55,390 nucleotides of DNA from Olsenella profusa (lineage in GTDB: Bacteria > Actinomycetota > Coriobacteriia > Coriobacteriales > Atopobiaceae). Positions 15,807-24,713 of the stretch are shown one piece after another. Every line of letters starts with the position of its first letter. The stretch's first letter is position 1. The DNA lies in the NCBI RefSeq assembly GCF_016900315.1, contig NZ_JACSNQ010000012.1:1-55390 (forward strand), in the 5' to 3' direction. Position numbers and translations under genes: made by a program. The notes below the pieces were generated by a model, which was not told the origin of the DNA, did not search any database, and was given only the letters and a program-made list of their open reading frames with translations.

Positions 15807-16772
15807 CTACTCGGCGGGAAGGGCCTTCTCGCAGTAGTCGCGAATAATCGAGCAGGACTTGCGCATCGCGCGACGCTCGTCGTAGGAGAGGTCGATCTCC
15901 AGGACGGCGTCGACGCCCGTGTCGCCGATGATGCACGGCACGCCGGCGGAGATGCCGGACTCGCCATACTCGCCGTCGAGGTGGGCGGAGAGCGGCACCA
16001 CGCGCTTCTCGTTGTGCAGAATCGCGGTCACGAGCGTGGCCACGATCGAGGCGATGCCGAACTCGGTGCAGCCCTTGCCGGCGATGATCGCGGCGCCGGA
16101 CTCGCGGACGCGGCGCATGACGTCATCGAAGTCGATGGAGTCCACCACGTCGTCACGCAGCGAGAGGTACTCGCGCAGGCCGATGCCCTCCACGGAGATG
16201 CGCGAAGTGGGGATGAACATGGAGTCGCCGTGCTCGCCCATGCAGAACGCCTGGATCTGGCGGCTGCCCACGTCGATGGTCTCGGAGAGGACGCGGCGCA
16301 GGCGCGCGGAGTCGAGTGCGGTGCCGGTGCCAAAGACCTGGTTGCGCGGCAGGTCGAGCTTGCGATAGAGGTACTCGACCACGATGTCGGCCGGGTTGGA
16401 GACGCTGATGAGGATGCCGTGGAAGCCGGATTCCTTGAGCGGCCCGATGATGCCGTCGAGCACCTTGATGGTGCCGTCGAGCATCTGGAGGCGCGTCTCG
16501 CCGGGGCGGCGGCTGCGGCCGGCGGTGAGGATCACGAAGTGGGCGTCCTTGCAGTCCGAGTAGTCGCCCACGCGGATGGTGAACGAGTCGCCGAGGCCGG
16601 AGGCCAGGTCGTCGAGGTCGAGCGCCTGGGCGCGCGCGGCCTCCTGGCTGACGTCGAGAAAGACGATCTCGTTGACGAGGTGCTGGAACATGAGGCAGAG
16701 CGCCACGTGGCTGCCCACGCGGCCCGCGCCGATGATGACTGCCTTGCGGGTCCTGATGTCTTCTCCGTGCAT
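15807..16772 (-). CDS. ldh: L-lactate/malate dehydrogenase family, probably lactate dehydrogenase
   Basis: A 321-residue NAD-dependent 2-hydroxyacid dehydrogenase. The Rossmann loop is VIIGAGRVGSHVA. The catalytic His is about residue 181 in CMGEHGDSMF, with the Asp-Arg pair in ALDSARLRR and the NAD-contacting SNPADIV. In the mobile loop, TAGRSRRPGETR, the residue that is Gln in lactate dehydrogenases and Arg in malate dehydrogenases is Arg88, while the rest of the loop (PGETR) is lactate-type. The enzyme could reduce pyruvate, oxaloacetate or another 2-oxoacid; I call it lactate dehydrogenase by overall family only. A -10-like TAGAAT (minus strand, 16849-16844) lies 72 bases upstream. Confidence 0.85.
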   Translation of the reverse strand: MHGEDIRTRKAVIIGAGRVGSHVALCLMFQHLVNEIVFLDVSQEAARAQALDLDDLASGLGDSFTIRVGDYSDCKDAHFVILTAGRSRRPGETRLQMLDGTIKVLDGIIGPLKESGFHGILISVSNPADIVVEYLYRKLDLPRNQVFGTGTALDSARLRRVLSETIDVGSRQIQAFCMGEHGDSMFIPTSRISVEGIGLREYLSLRDDVVDSIDFDDVMRRVRESGAAIIAGKGCTEFGIASIVATLVTAILHNEKRVVPLSAHLDGEYGESGISAGVPCIIGDTGVDAVLEIDLSYDERRAMRKSCSIIRDYCEKALPAE

Positions 16773-16940
16773 GCTGGCTTCTCTCCTATCGTCATGGCGC
16801 GGCGCGCCGTCCTCACAGGTGAGTGCCCTTCTCGGGTGCCCTCATTCTAACGTCTTGTGAACGTTTTGTGCTCGCCAGATGTCGAGTTCGTTGCGAGACG
16901 ACGCAGCTCGTGCGAGACGACGCAACTCGCCAGGCTTGGC

Positions 16941-17236
16941 CTCGTGCGAAGTCACGTTACTTGCCGCGAAAGCGTGACTTCAAGCGAGTCGGCGATCGAC
17001 AGCTCGTTCAAGGTCACGCTTTCTGCCACGGAAGCGTGACTTCAAGCGAGCTCACAATCAGCAACTCACTCAATGTCACGTTTCCTGACCTCAGAGCGTG
17101 ACTTCGCGCGAGCCGGCGAGAAGAACCTCGTTCAAAGTCACGTTTTCTCTTGGCAAAGCGTGACTTCGAACGAGCTCGCAGCCGACAACTCGCTCAAAGT
17201 CACGCTCCAAGCCGCCAGAGCGTGACTTCGCGCGAG
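16941..17236. repeat. Array of five 48-bp hairpins at exact 62-bp period (array 2)
   Basis: Units start at 16941, 17003, 17065, 17127 and 17189. The geometry is the same as array 1: 48-bp palindromes with 14-bp spacers. Arms are CTCGNNCAAAGTCACG and CGTGACTTCNAGCGAG and pair over about 18 bp with a 12-base loop. The spacer between units 3 and 4 is two C residues plus an exact 12-mer repeat (17115-17126). A two-copy 19-bp tandem repeat (16893-16929) precedes it. The array fills the 545-bp gap between ettA and ldh; no gene is seen there. Confidence 0.93.
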
Positions 17237-17317
17237 GTTGCATGAACGGCACGCCGCACGTCACAGGCACGCCACACGCCGCAGGCGCGCCAGAGGAGCG
17301 CCAAGGGCCGCGCAGGC

Positions 17318-18997
17318 CTAGTCGCGCGTGAGCTTGCGGTGCAGACGGTGCGGGCGCGAGGCCTCCGCGCCGAGGCGCTTCTCGCGGTCGGCCTGGTAGG
17401 CCTCGAAGTTGCCTTCGAACCAGTACCAGCGGCCGGGGTTCTCGTCGTCGCCCTCCCAGGCCAGAATGTGGGTGGCCACGCGGTCGAGGAACCAGCGGTC
17501 GTGGGAGATCACCACAGAGCAGCCCGGGAACTCCTCGAGCGCCTCCTCCAGGCTCTCGAGCGTCTCCACGTCGAGGTCGTTGGTGGGCTCGTCCAGCAGC
17601 AGGAGGTTTCCGCCCTGCTTGAGCGTGAGCGCCAGGTTCAGGCGGTTGCGCTCGCCGCCGGAGAGCACGCCCGCGCGCTTCTGCTGGTCCCCACCCTTGA
17701 AACCGAAGGCCGCCACGTAGGCGCGGCTCGGAATCTCGGTCTCGCCCACGCGGATGTAGTCGTTGCCGTCGGAGACGACCTCCCAGAGGGTCTTGTCCGC
17801 GTCGATGCCCTCGCGCATCTGGTCAACGTAGGAGAGCTTGACGGTCTCCCCCACCGAGAGCGTGCCGGACGTGGGCTCCTCCTGGCCCACGATCATCTTG
17901 AAGAGAGTGGACTTGCCCACGCCGTTGGGGCCGATCACGCCCACGATGCCGTTGCGCGGCAGGCTGAAGGAGAGGTCGTCGATGAGCACGCGGTCGCCGA
18001 AGCTCTTGCAGAGGTGCTCGGCCTCGAGCACCTTGGCGCCCAGGCGCGGGCCCACTGGGATGTGAATGTCGGTGAAGTCCACGCGCTTGCTGGCGCGGGC
18101 CTCGGCCTCCATCTGCTCGTAGCGCTCCAGGCGCGCGCGGTTCTTGGCCTGGCGGGCCTTGGGGCTCGAACGCACCCACGCGAGCTCGGCCTTCATCTTC
18201 TTGGCGCGGCGCGCGTCCTGCTGGCTCTGGGCCTCCAGGCGCGCGGCCTTCTTCTCCAGGTAGGTGGAGTAGTTGCCCTCGTAGGGGTAGAGCTGGCCGC
18301 GGTCGACCTCGCAGATCCACTCGGCCACGTCATCGAGGAAGTAGCGGTCGTGCGTGACGGCCATGACGGCGCCGGGGTAGCGATGGAGGAACTGCTCCAG
18401 CCAGAGCACGCTCTCGGCGTCCAGGTGGTTGGTGGGCTCGTCCAAAAGCAGCAGGTCGGGCGCCTCAAGCAGCAGGCGGCACAGGGCCACGCGACGGCGC
18501 TCGCCGCCGGAGAGGATGGAGACGGGCGCGTCCGGGTCCGGGCACTGCAGGGCGTCCATGGCCTGCGAGAGCTGAGAGTCCAGGTCCCAGCCGTTGGCGG
18601 CGTCGATCTCGTCCTGGAGCTGGCCCATCTCGGCCATGAGGGCGTCGAAGTCCGCGTCCGGGTCCGCCATCGCGGCGCTCACCTCGTTGAAGCGCTCGAT
18701 CTTGGCCAGGACGTCGCCGAAGGCCTGCTCGATGTTCTCGCGGACGGTCTTGTCCTCGTCGAGCGGCGGCTCCTGCTGGAGGATGCCCACCGTGTAGCCG
18801 GGGCTGAGACGCGCCTCGCCGTTGGAGACGTCCTCGAGGCCGGCCATGACCTTGAGCAGCGTGGACTTGCCCGCACCGTTGGGGCCCACCACGCCGATCT
18901 TGGCGCCGGGGTAGACGCCCACCGTGACGTCGTCCAGGATGACCTTGTCGTGCACGGCCTTGCGGGCCCGGTTGAACATGTAGACGAACTCTGCCAT
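17318..18997 (-). CDS. ettA: Energy-dependent translational throttle protein (ABC-F)
   Basis: A 559-residue soluble twin-ATPase that acts at the ribosomal E site, gating entry into elongation according to the ATP:ADP ratio. It has two ABC domains: GPNGAGKST ... SGGERRRVALCRLLL ... LLLLDEPTNHLD, then GPNGVGKST ... SGGERNRLNLALTL ... LLLLDEPTNDLD. They are joined by the charged P-site interaction linker (YLEKKAARLEAQSQQDARRAKKMKAE region is split by the family's arm insert). Length and the N-terminal EFVYMFNRARKAV match EttA rather than drug-resistance ABC-F proteins. It may read through the hairpin array towards ldh, which is on the same strand. Confidence 0.93.
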   Translation of the reverse strand: MAEFVYMFNRARKAVHDKVILDDVTVGVYPGAKIGVVGPNGAGKSTLLKVMAGLEDVSNGEARLSPGYTVGILQQEPPLDEDKTVRENIEQAFGDVLAKIERFNEVSAAMADPDADFDALMAEMGQLQDEIDAANGWDLDSQLSQAMDALQCPDPDAPVSILSGGERRRVALCRLLLEAPDLLLLDEPTNHLDAESVLWLEQFLHRYPGAVMAVTHDRYFLDDVAEWICEVDRGQLYPYEGNYSTYLEKKAARLEAQSQQDARRAKKMKAELAWVRSSPKARQAKNRARLERYEQMEAEARASKRVDFTDIHIPVGPRLGAKVLEAEHLCKSFGDRVLIDDLSFSLPRNGIVGVIGPNGVGKSTLFKMIVGQEEPTSGTLSVGETVKLSYVDQMREGIDADKTLWEVVSDGNDYIRVGETEIPSRAYVAAFGFKGGDQQKRAGVLSGGERNRLNLALTLKQGGNLLLLDEPTNDLDVETLESLEEALEEFPGCSVVISHDRWFLDRVATHILAWEGDDENPGRWYWFEGNFEAYQADREKRLGAEASRPHRLHRKLTRD

Positions 18998-19239
18998 GGG
19001 GTTTCTCGCCTCTCTGTGCGGGGCTTGGCGGCGCGCGGGTGCATGCCGGCGCCCGGATTGACGAGCCCATCTTACAGGAGGGGCTCACGCCGACGCCGTT
19101 CTTCTCGCCGGCACGTTCACACGGCCTGCACGAAAGTTGCCTTTCGTCGAAGCCGTGCCTGAAAGCCGCTGCATGCGTGGCACAATCAGACGAGAAGTAC
19201 CACCGGCCCCCAGGGCCAAAGCAACGCAAGGAGCACCCC

Positions 19240-20907
19240 ATGCCTCAGGGAATTCGCAAGGTCAACGTCATCGGCCACCTCCACCCGGACACCGACAGCA
19301 TCTGCTCGGCCATCGCGTACGCCCACCTCAAGAACGAGGTCGAGCACACCACGATCTACGAGCCGCGCCGCGCCGGCACCATCAACCGCGAGACCGCCTT
19401 CGTGCTGAAGCACTTCGGCTTCGAGGAGCCGGAGCTCATCACCTCCGTGACGCCGCAGGTCAAGGACACCGAGATCCAGCGCCAGGGCGGCATCGACGGC
19501 GAGATGAGCCTCTTCTCCGCATGGAACCTCATGCGCGACACCAAGGCCGACACCCTCTGCATCACCGACGAGGAGCGCAACCTCGAGGGCCTCATCGCGG
19601 TCAAGGACATCGCCAACGCCAACATGGACGTCTTTGACGTGGGCGTGGTCGGGGAGTCGGCCACCTGCTACGCCAACATCGTCGACACGCTGAACGGCGA
19701 GATGATCCTCGGCGACCCCACGGGCCGCGTGACCGGCGGCAACGTCTGCGTGGGCACCACGCCGGAGATGATGGAGGACTCCGTCAAGCCCGGCGACATC
19801 GTGCTGGTGACCAACCGTTACGAGACCCAGCAGTTCGCCGTCGAGTGCGGGGCCAGCTGCCTGGTCATCTGCTGCAGCGCCCACGTCTCCGACCTCGTGG
19901 TGGAGTCCGCCAAGGGCCACGGCTGCTCCATCATCGCCACCCCCTACGACACCTACGCCGCCGCGCGCCTCATCTCCATGTCCATCCCGGTGCGCGCCAA
20001 GATGCTCTCCGAGGGCATCCTCAAGGTGAGCGTCAACACCGCCATCGACGACGCCCGCAAGATGATGGCCAAGAGCCGCCACCGCTTCTTCCCCGTCATC
20101 GACGAGGAGGGCAAGTACGTGGGCCTCATCAGCTCCCCGAGCCTGCTCACTGCCAAGAAGAAGCACGTCATCCTCGTTGACCACAACGAGCGCTCGCAGT
20201 CCGTCGAGGGCCTCGAGCAGGCCGAGATCATGGAGATCATCGACCACCACCGCATCGGCTCCATCGAGACGGCCAGCCCCGCCTACTTCCGCAACATGCC
20301 GGTGGGCTGCACCTGCACGATCGTCCACATGATGTACCGCGAGAACGGCGTGGAGATCCCGCGCGACATCGCCGGCCTCATGCTCTCCGCCATCCTCTCC
20401 GACACGCTTGCGTTCCGCTCGCCCACCTGCACGCAGGTGGACCGCGACGCCGCCGAGGACCTCGCGCGCATCTGCGGCGAGGACATCCAGAGCTACGCCG
20501 ACGCCATGTTCGAGGCCGGCGCCGACCTCACCGGCCGCACGGCCGAGGAGGTCTTCCACCAGGACTTCAAGGTGTTCAGCCGCGGCAACGTCAAGTTCGG
20601 CGTGGGCCAGGGCAGCTACATGACTGAGAACAGCCGCCACGCAGCGGAGGACCTCGTGGGGCCCTACCTCGCCGAGGCCGCGGCCGCCGAGGAGCTGCCG
20701 CTGGTGTTCTACCTGTTCACCGACGTCAAGACCTCCTCGAGCGAGATCATGTGGGCCGGCGAGGGCGCCGCGGACATCGTCGCACGCGCGTTCGACGCCA
20801 AGATCGAGGGCAACATGGCCAAGCTCCCGGGCGTCGTGAGCCGCAAGAAGCAGGTCATCCCGGCCCTCATGGCCACGCTCCAGAGCATCCAGGAGGACCA
20901 GGACTAG
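19240..20907 (+). CDS. Manganese-dependent (family II) inorganic pyrophosphatase with CBS insert
   Basis: A 555-residue DHH-family enzyme that hydrolyses pyrophosphate. The N-terminus VIGHLHPDTDSICSAIAYA is the DHH motif I, and metal ligands recur in VDHNERSQ and EIIDHHRIG near residue 330-345. Between residues about 70 and 300 there is an insert with two CBS domains (LMRDTKADTLCITDEERNLEGLIAVKD and MAKSRHRFFPVIDEEGKYVGLIS) and a DRTGG-like part, the arrangement known to give adenine-nucleotide control in clostridial-type enzymes. The ATG at 19240 follows AAGGAG. If the phosphofructokinase at 29.2 kb uses pyrophosphate, this regulated hydrolase would compete for the same pool. Confidence 0.92.
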   Translation: MPQGIRKVNVIGHLHPDTDSICSAIAYAHLKNEVEHTTIYEPRRAGTINRETAFVLKHFGFEEPELITSVTPQVKDTEIQRQGGIDGEMSLFSAWNLMRDTKADTLCITDEERNLEGLIAVKDIANANMDVFDVGVVGESATCYANIVDTLNGEMILGDPTGRVTGGNVCVGTTPEMMEDSVKPGDIVLVTNRYETQQFAVECGASCLVICCSAHVSDLVVESAKGHGCSIIATPYDTYAAARLISMSIPVRAKMLSEGILKVSVNTAIDDARKMMAKSRHRFFPVIDEEGKYVGLISSPSLLTAKKKHVILVDHNERSQSVEGLEQAEIMEIIDHHRIGSIETASPAYFRNMPVGCTCTIVHMMYRENGVEIPRDIAGLMLSAILSDTLAFRSPTCTQVDRDAAEDLARICGEDIQSYADAMFEAGADLTGRTAEEVFHQDFKVFSRGNVKFGVGQGSYMTENSRHAAEDLVGPYLAEAAAAEELPLVFYLFTDVKTSSSEIMWAGEGAADIVARAFDAKIEGNMAKLPGVVSRKKQVIPALMATLQSIQEDQD

Positions 20908-21069
20908 GCCTTCTTTCCCGCCCCCTCCGCAGCTTCGCCGCCCGTCGGATTTGCGTCCGGCGGGCGGCCTATCATGAGGGGCGAGAAGGCCGTTGGGGCA
21001 AAAGAACGTTGGGGAGGGTCCAGGCGAGAAGAACCTGCGCCTGCGCCCCCAGGGAGGGTCACGGCAGTC

Positions 21070-21672
21070 ATGGCAGAGTCACACTTCCTCGCGCTCGTCT
21101 CGCGCATGAGGTACATCGAGCGCTGGGCGCTCATGAGAAACGCGCGACCGGAGAACCTCTCCGAGCACGCGCTGGAGGTCGCGGCGATCGCCCACATGCT
21201 GTGCGTGATCGGCAACGTGCGCTTTGGGCGCACGCTCGACGCTGAGCGGGCCGCGGTCGTGGCCATCTACCACGACGCCTCGGAGATCATCACCGGGGAC
21301 ATGCCCACGCCCGTGAAGTACCACGACGGGGACATCCGCGACGCCTACAAGGCCGTGGAGCGCAACGCCGAGGACCGGCTGCTCGCAACCCTCCCGGACG
21401 ACCTGCGGCCCGCCCTCGAGGACGTGTTCAGGCCCGCCGAGGGCGCCGGGGAGGACGAGCGCTACCTCAGGCGTCTGGTGAAGGCGGCCGACAAGGTCTC
21501 CGCGCTCATCAAGTGCGTGGACGAACGGCGCGCCGGGAACACGGAGTTCGCGAGCGCCGAGCGGACCTGCCGCGAGGCCGTGGAGGAGATGGCGGCCGAG
21601 CTGCCCGAGGTCGCCGACTTCGTCCGTGACTTCCTCCCCTCCTACGGGGCCACCCTCGACGAGCTGCTCTAG
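21070..21672 (+). CDS. HD-domain 5'-nucleotidase, YfbR-like
   Basis: A 200-residue metal-dependent phosphohydrolase. HD motif residues are seen in order: the His of LSEHALEVAAIA, the His-Asp of AIYHDASEI and the later Asp in LVKAADKVSALI. The N-terminal SHFLALVSRMRYIERWALMRN and TGDMPTPVKYH are specific to the YfbR group, which dephosphorylates deoxyribonucleoside 5'-monophosphates. GGGAGG lies 12 bases before the ATG, rather far. The leader (20908-21069) holds a GC-rich hairpin at 20937-20968 and an exact 12-mer repeat at 21023-21034. Confidence 0.87.
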   Translation: MAESHFLALVSRMRYIERWALMRNARPENLSEHALEVAAIAHMLCVIGNVRFGRTLDAERAAVVAIYHDASEIITGDMPTPVKYHDGDIRDAYKAVERNAEDRLLATLPDDLRPALEDVFRPAEGAGEDERYLRRLVKAADKVSALIKCVDERRAGNTEFASAERTCREAVEEMAAELPEVADFVRDFLPSYGATLDELL

Positions 21673-21710
21673 CGGCGCGGGACGGGCGCGGGTCTTGACG
21701 GGGTGCGGCC

Positions 21711-21787
21711 GCATCCCGGGCCCCGCACGTCCAGGCCCTGTGCCTCGGTCTCGCGCTCCGCATCCCGGGCCCCGCACGTCCAGGCCC
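21711..21787. repeat. 28-bp direct repeat, two perfect copies plus a third partial copy
   Basis: The blocks 21711-21738 and 21760-21787 are identical and begin GCATCCCGGGCCCCGCACG. A shortened third copy starts near 21805. They fill the 174-bp leader between the HD gene and trmB. The sequence is palindrome-rich (CCCGGG, GGGCCC). Confidence 0.85.
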
Positions 21788-21846
21788 CGCGCCCCGGGTC
21801 TCGCGTCCCGGGCCCCGCAACCGCCCAACCGGAAAGGAACTGACGC

Positions 21847-22695
21847 ATGCACGCCCTGCACGCGCGACTCCCCAAGAACTTCGTGCTCGAGGAGCGCCTG
21901 GAGCACTACCGCGACGCCATCGAGCTCGACCCGGCCTCCTGGCGGGGCCGCTGGGCCGAGGGCTGCTGGCCCGGCATCGGCGCGCTGCCCGCAGGCTCTT
22001 CTTACCAGCGGTTCCGGGAGGTGCGGCTGGACCTTGGCTGCGGGAAGGGCGCGTTCGTGGTGGAGTCGGCCCGCCGGGAACCCGACGTGCTCTTCGTGGG
22101 CGTGGACGCCGAGCCCATCTGCGTTGCCTACGCCGCCCAACACGTCTGCGAGAGCGGGCTCGCCAACGCGGTGATCGTCCCCGGCAACGGGCTGCGCGTG
22201 CGCGAGTTCTTCTCGCCGGGGGAGCTGTCGCGGATTCACCTCAACTTCCCCACACCGTTTCCCCGCAAGCGCGACGCGGAGAAGCGCATGGCCCGCATGG
22301 AGCGGCTCATGGACTTCCGCCACGTCCTCGCCGACGGCGGCGAGGTGATCCTGAGGACGGACAGCCAGCCGCTCTTTGACTTCATGCTGACGCAGGTGCC
22401 GCTTGCCGGCTACGAGCTGCTGTGGCAGAGCCGCGACGCGCGGGCCGAGCGGCCGGGCGGCCCGTCGAGCGAGTACGAGGAGCGGCTCGGGGCGCAGGGC
22501 GCCAAGGTGCTCGCGCTGGCGGCGACGCCGGGGCCGGAGCCCGCACACCCCGTGCAGACGGCGGAGCTCTCGCTTGCCGCCTACCTGCCGCACGACCTCG
22601 ACGCGCTGAGCGAGATCGGCTACGCGCCGCACGGGATGGAGGCCACGGTGGAGAACCTGCGCAATCGCGCCCTCAGGGAGTCGGGCCGCCGCTGA
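21847..22695 (+). CDS. trmB: tRNA (guanine-N7-)-methyltransferase
   Basis: A 282-residue SAM-dependent enzyme that makes m7G46 in tRNA. The SAM loop is RLDLGCGKGAFVVESA, followed by the acidic strand VLFVGVDAE and the substrate region HLNFPTPFPRKRDAEKRM. The family's usual NFPDPWPKKRH is changed here: Asp to Thr and Trp to Phe. The last 70 residues extend beyond the core. The segment REFFSPGE is encoded by an exact, reversed 12-mer repeat (22206-22217), showing that the repeat is tolerated inside an enzyme. Function is likely conserved but could be tested because of the altered motif. Confidence 0.87.
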   Translation: MHALHARLPKNFVLEERLEHYRDAIELDPASWRGRWAEGCWPGIGALPAGSSYQRFREVRLDLGCGKGAFVVESARREPDVLFVGVDAEPICVAYAAQHVCESGLANAVIVPGNGLRVREFFSPGELSRIHLNFPTPFPRKRDAEKRMARMERLMDFRHVLADGGEVILRTDSQPLFDFMLTQVPLAGYELLWQSRDARAERPGGPSSEYEERLGAQGAKVLALAATPGPEPAHPVQTAELSLAAYLPHDLDALSEIGYAPHGMEATVENLRNRALRESGRR

Positions 22696-22800
22696 CCGTT
22701 GGCGGAGGGCAGCTCTCCCGCGCGCCGAATGGGTAGTAAGGTAGATAGCTCACACTCCCCGCGCTCGCGCGCGCCACCATACATCCCGAAAGGGGCCGCC

Positions 22801-24564
22801 ATGCCCAAGATCACCCCAGGCAACCGCCTGTACCTGTATCGTTTGCTCTCGCGCTCAATCGGCGTGGGGAGGCAGACGCTCATGCCGCACGTGGAGGAGG
22901 CGCTCACCGCCGACGGAATCTCTCCGGAGGACCTGGGCTGCACGGACATGCGCGCGCTCTGCGAGCAGCTGCCCGAGTTCATCAAGCTGACCGTCTTCAA
23001 GAAGGGCTACGTCTACGCGACGGTCGTCGCCAACGAGGAGTACGACCGCGCGCTCGAGCGGGCGGCGAGCGGCGCCGACAAGGCGGCGACCAAGGGCAAG
23101 CCGTGGAAGCGCAAAGGCGGCAAGCTGCTCAAGCCGGTGAAGCCGCGACACGTCGAGCACGCCAGGCCGGACGTGGCGCCCACGGACGCAGATGGCGAGA
23201 AGGACGCGGTGGCCGTAGCCGCAGGCGAGAAGGACGCGGTGGCCGCGGCCCGGCCCGAGGTCGAGGCCATGCCCGCACCCGAAGCTGCGCCCGTGACGGT
23301 CCCCGCGGCAGAGACGGAGACGGAGCCAACGCCGGGCCCGGACCAGACACCGGCGCCCGTGCCAGAGCCAGAGGCGGCACCCGGCCCGGACCCGACGCCA
23401 GCGCCCGCACCGGAGCCAGAGCCGACACCTGACCCAGCCCCGATGCCCGTGCCGGAGGCGGCGCACGAGCCGACGGCCGCGCCCGCTCACGAGCCCGCCC
23501 ACTCGATCAACCTCACCATCACCTACGTCCCCGAGGACGCCGACGAGCGCCAGCCCGAGGCGGAGACCGCAGAGGGCGCCCGCCCTCGCCCGCAGAGCGA
23601 CCTCCCGCACGACTTCCACGCCGACGTCCGCTGCTCGAGCGAGCAGCTCAGCATCCTCTATCAGGCGCTTCCCGCAAACGTGGACCCGCTTGCCACGCTC
23701 GAGGAGGACTTCCGCGTGGCGCGCTCGACCGGCACCCTCGAGGGCACGCGCAGCAACGTGACCTTCCCCCTGCGCTACCTGCAGCACGACGGCACGACGC
23801 CCGTGCGCGTCACCCTCCGTCGGTCCGCACGCCCCGTGGCGGGCAAGCGCTGGGCGCTCACCGAGGTGGATGCCGGGGAGCTCGACGACGTGGACCTCTC
23901 CGGCCTCAGCGCCGCCGCTCGCGGCGCCTGGACGTGCTTTCCCGGCCGTGACGACGCCGACCCAGAGCGCGCCTTCGTCCAGACCGTCGCAATCGGCTCC
24001 TGGGACGAGGTGCTTGACCAGCTGGCAGGCATCGCCGTGGACGAGCCGTGGGGCGCCAGCCAGTCCGTCCTCCGCGACTACCTCATCATGACGTTCGCTC
24101 GCGTCAGGGCGGAGGGCAAGCTCGCCGCCCACGAGGACGGCAGGACCGCCGACTTTGACACCGGTCTTCTCGCCGAGTCCGGCGACCCCATCCACGCCCA
24201 GCTCACACGGCTTGGCGGGGACATCCCCTGGCGACTCGACGGGTTCTCGACCAAGGGAGCGGGCAGGCCGGCGCGCTACGTCACCAGCCTCGCGCAGGCG
24301 GTGTTCGACCCCACGCTGAGCGCCCCGGACTTCACGTCCGCCCGTGCCGCGTCAAGGAGCCCACGCCTCTCCACAGCCGCCTATGACCCCCTCTCCAACG
24401 AGGTCTACCTGCTTGTTCCTGATGACGGCAGTGCGCTTGCCCTCGCCGTGACGCCCAGAGGCTACGAGGCCGTGGCGTCGCTGCCCCTCTCGGACGCCTA
24501 CGCGTGCGCCCGCGTGGTGAGCTCCGACCAGCCGGCCTGGCTAGCAGAGTCCGTGGCCGGGTGA
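22801..24564 (+). CDS. DUF3825 protein with an N-terminal winged-helix-like domain and Pro-rich linker
   Basis: A 587-residue protein in three parts. Residues 1-80 (NRLYLYRLLSRSIGVGRQTLMPHVEEALT ... KLTVFKKGYVYATVV) look like a small winged-helix, OST-HTH/LOTUS-like domain. Residues about 90-255 are basic and then very Pro/Ala/Glu-rich with PEPEPTPDPAP repeats, including two DGEKDAV or AGEKDAV segments encoded by variants of the 12-mer repeat. The C-terminal 330 residues match the DUF3825 pattern (LRDYLIMTFARV, FDTGLLAESGDPIHAQ). DUF3825 has been linked to RNA-related domain combinations; a role in RNA binding is inference. The gene is monocistronic, with a GGGGCC-type start region. A -10-like TAGATA lies near 22743. 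Confidence 0.75.
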   Translation: MPKITPGNRLYLYRLLSRSIGVGRQTLMPHVEEALTADGISPEDLGCTDMRALCEQLPEFIKLTVFKKGYVYATVVANEEYDRALERAASGADKAATKGKPWKRKGGKLLKPVKPRHVEHARPDVAPTDADGEKDAVAVAAGEKDAVAAARPEVEAMPAPEAAPVTVPAAETETEPTPGPDQTPAPVPEPEAAPGPDPTPAPAPEPEPTPDPAPMPVPEAAHEPTAAPAHEPAHSINLTITYVPEDADERQPEAETAEGARPRPQSDLPHDFHADVRCSSEQLSILYQALPANVDPLATLEEDFRVARSTGTLEGTRSNVTFPLRYLQHDGTTPVRVTLRRSARPVAGKRWALTEVDAGELDDVDLSGLSAAARGAWTCFPGRDDADPERAFVQTVAIGSWDEVLDQLAGIAVDEPWGASQSVLRDYLIMTFARVRAEGKLAAHEDGRTADFDTGLLAESGDPIHAQLTRLGGDIPWRLDGFSTKGAGRPARYVTSLAQAVFDPTLSAPDFTSARAASRSPRLSTAAYDPLSNEVYLLVPDDGSALALAVTPRGYEAVASLPLSDAYACARVVSSDQPAWLAESVAG

Positions 24565-24713
24565 GGCCGGGGGGACTTGCGGCCCGGCGCCCATCCAGCC
24601 TCATGGGGCGCGTTACGCGCTTGTATCAAGTAGGCTGCGCGGAGCCGGGCGCCCCTTCGGTTGCCCGAAGGTATACCCATGGCAAGACTGGACGCTGACA
24701 CAGGGAGGCGCGC

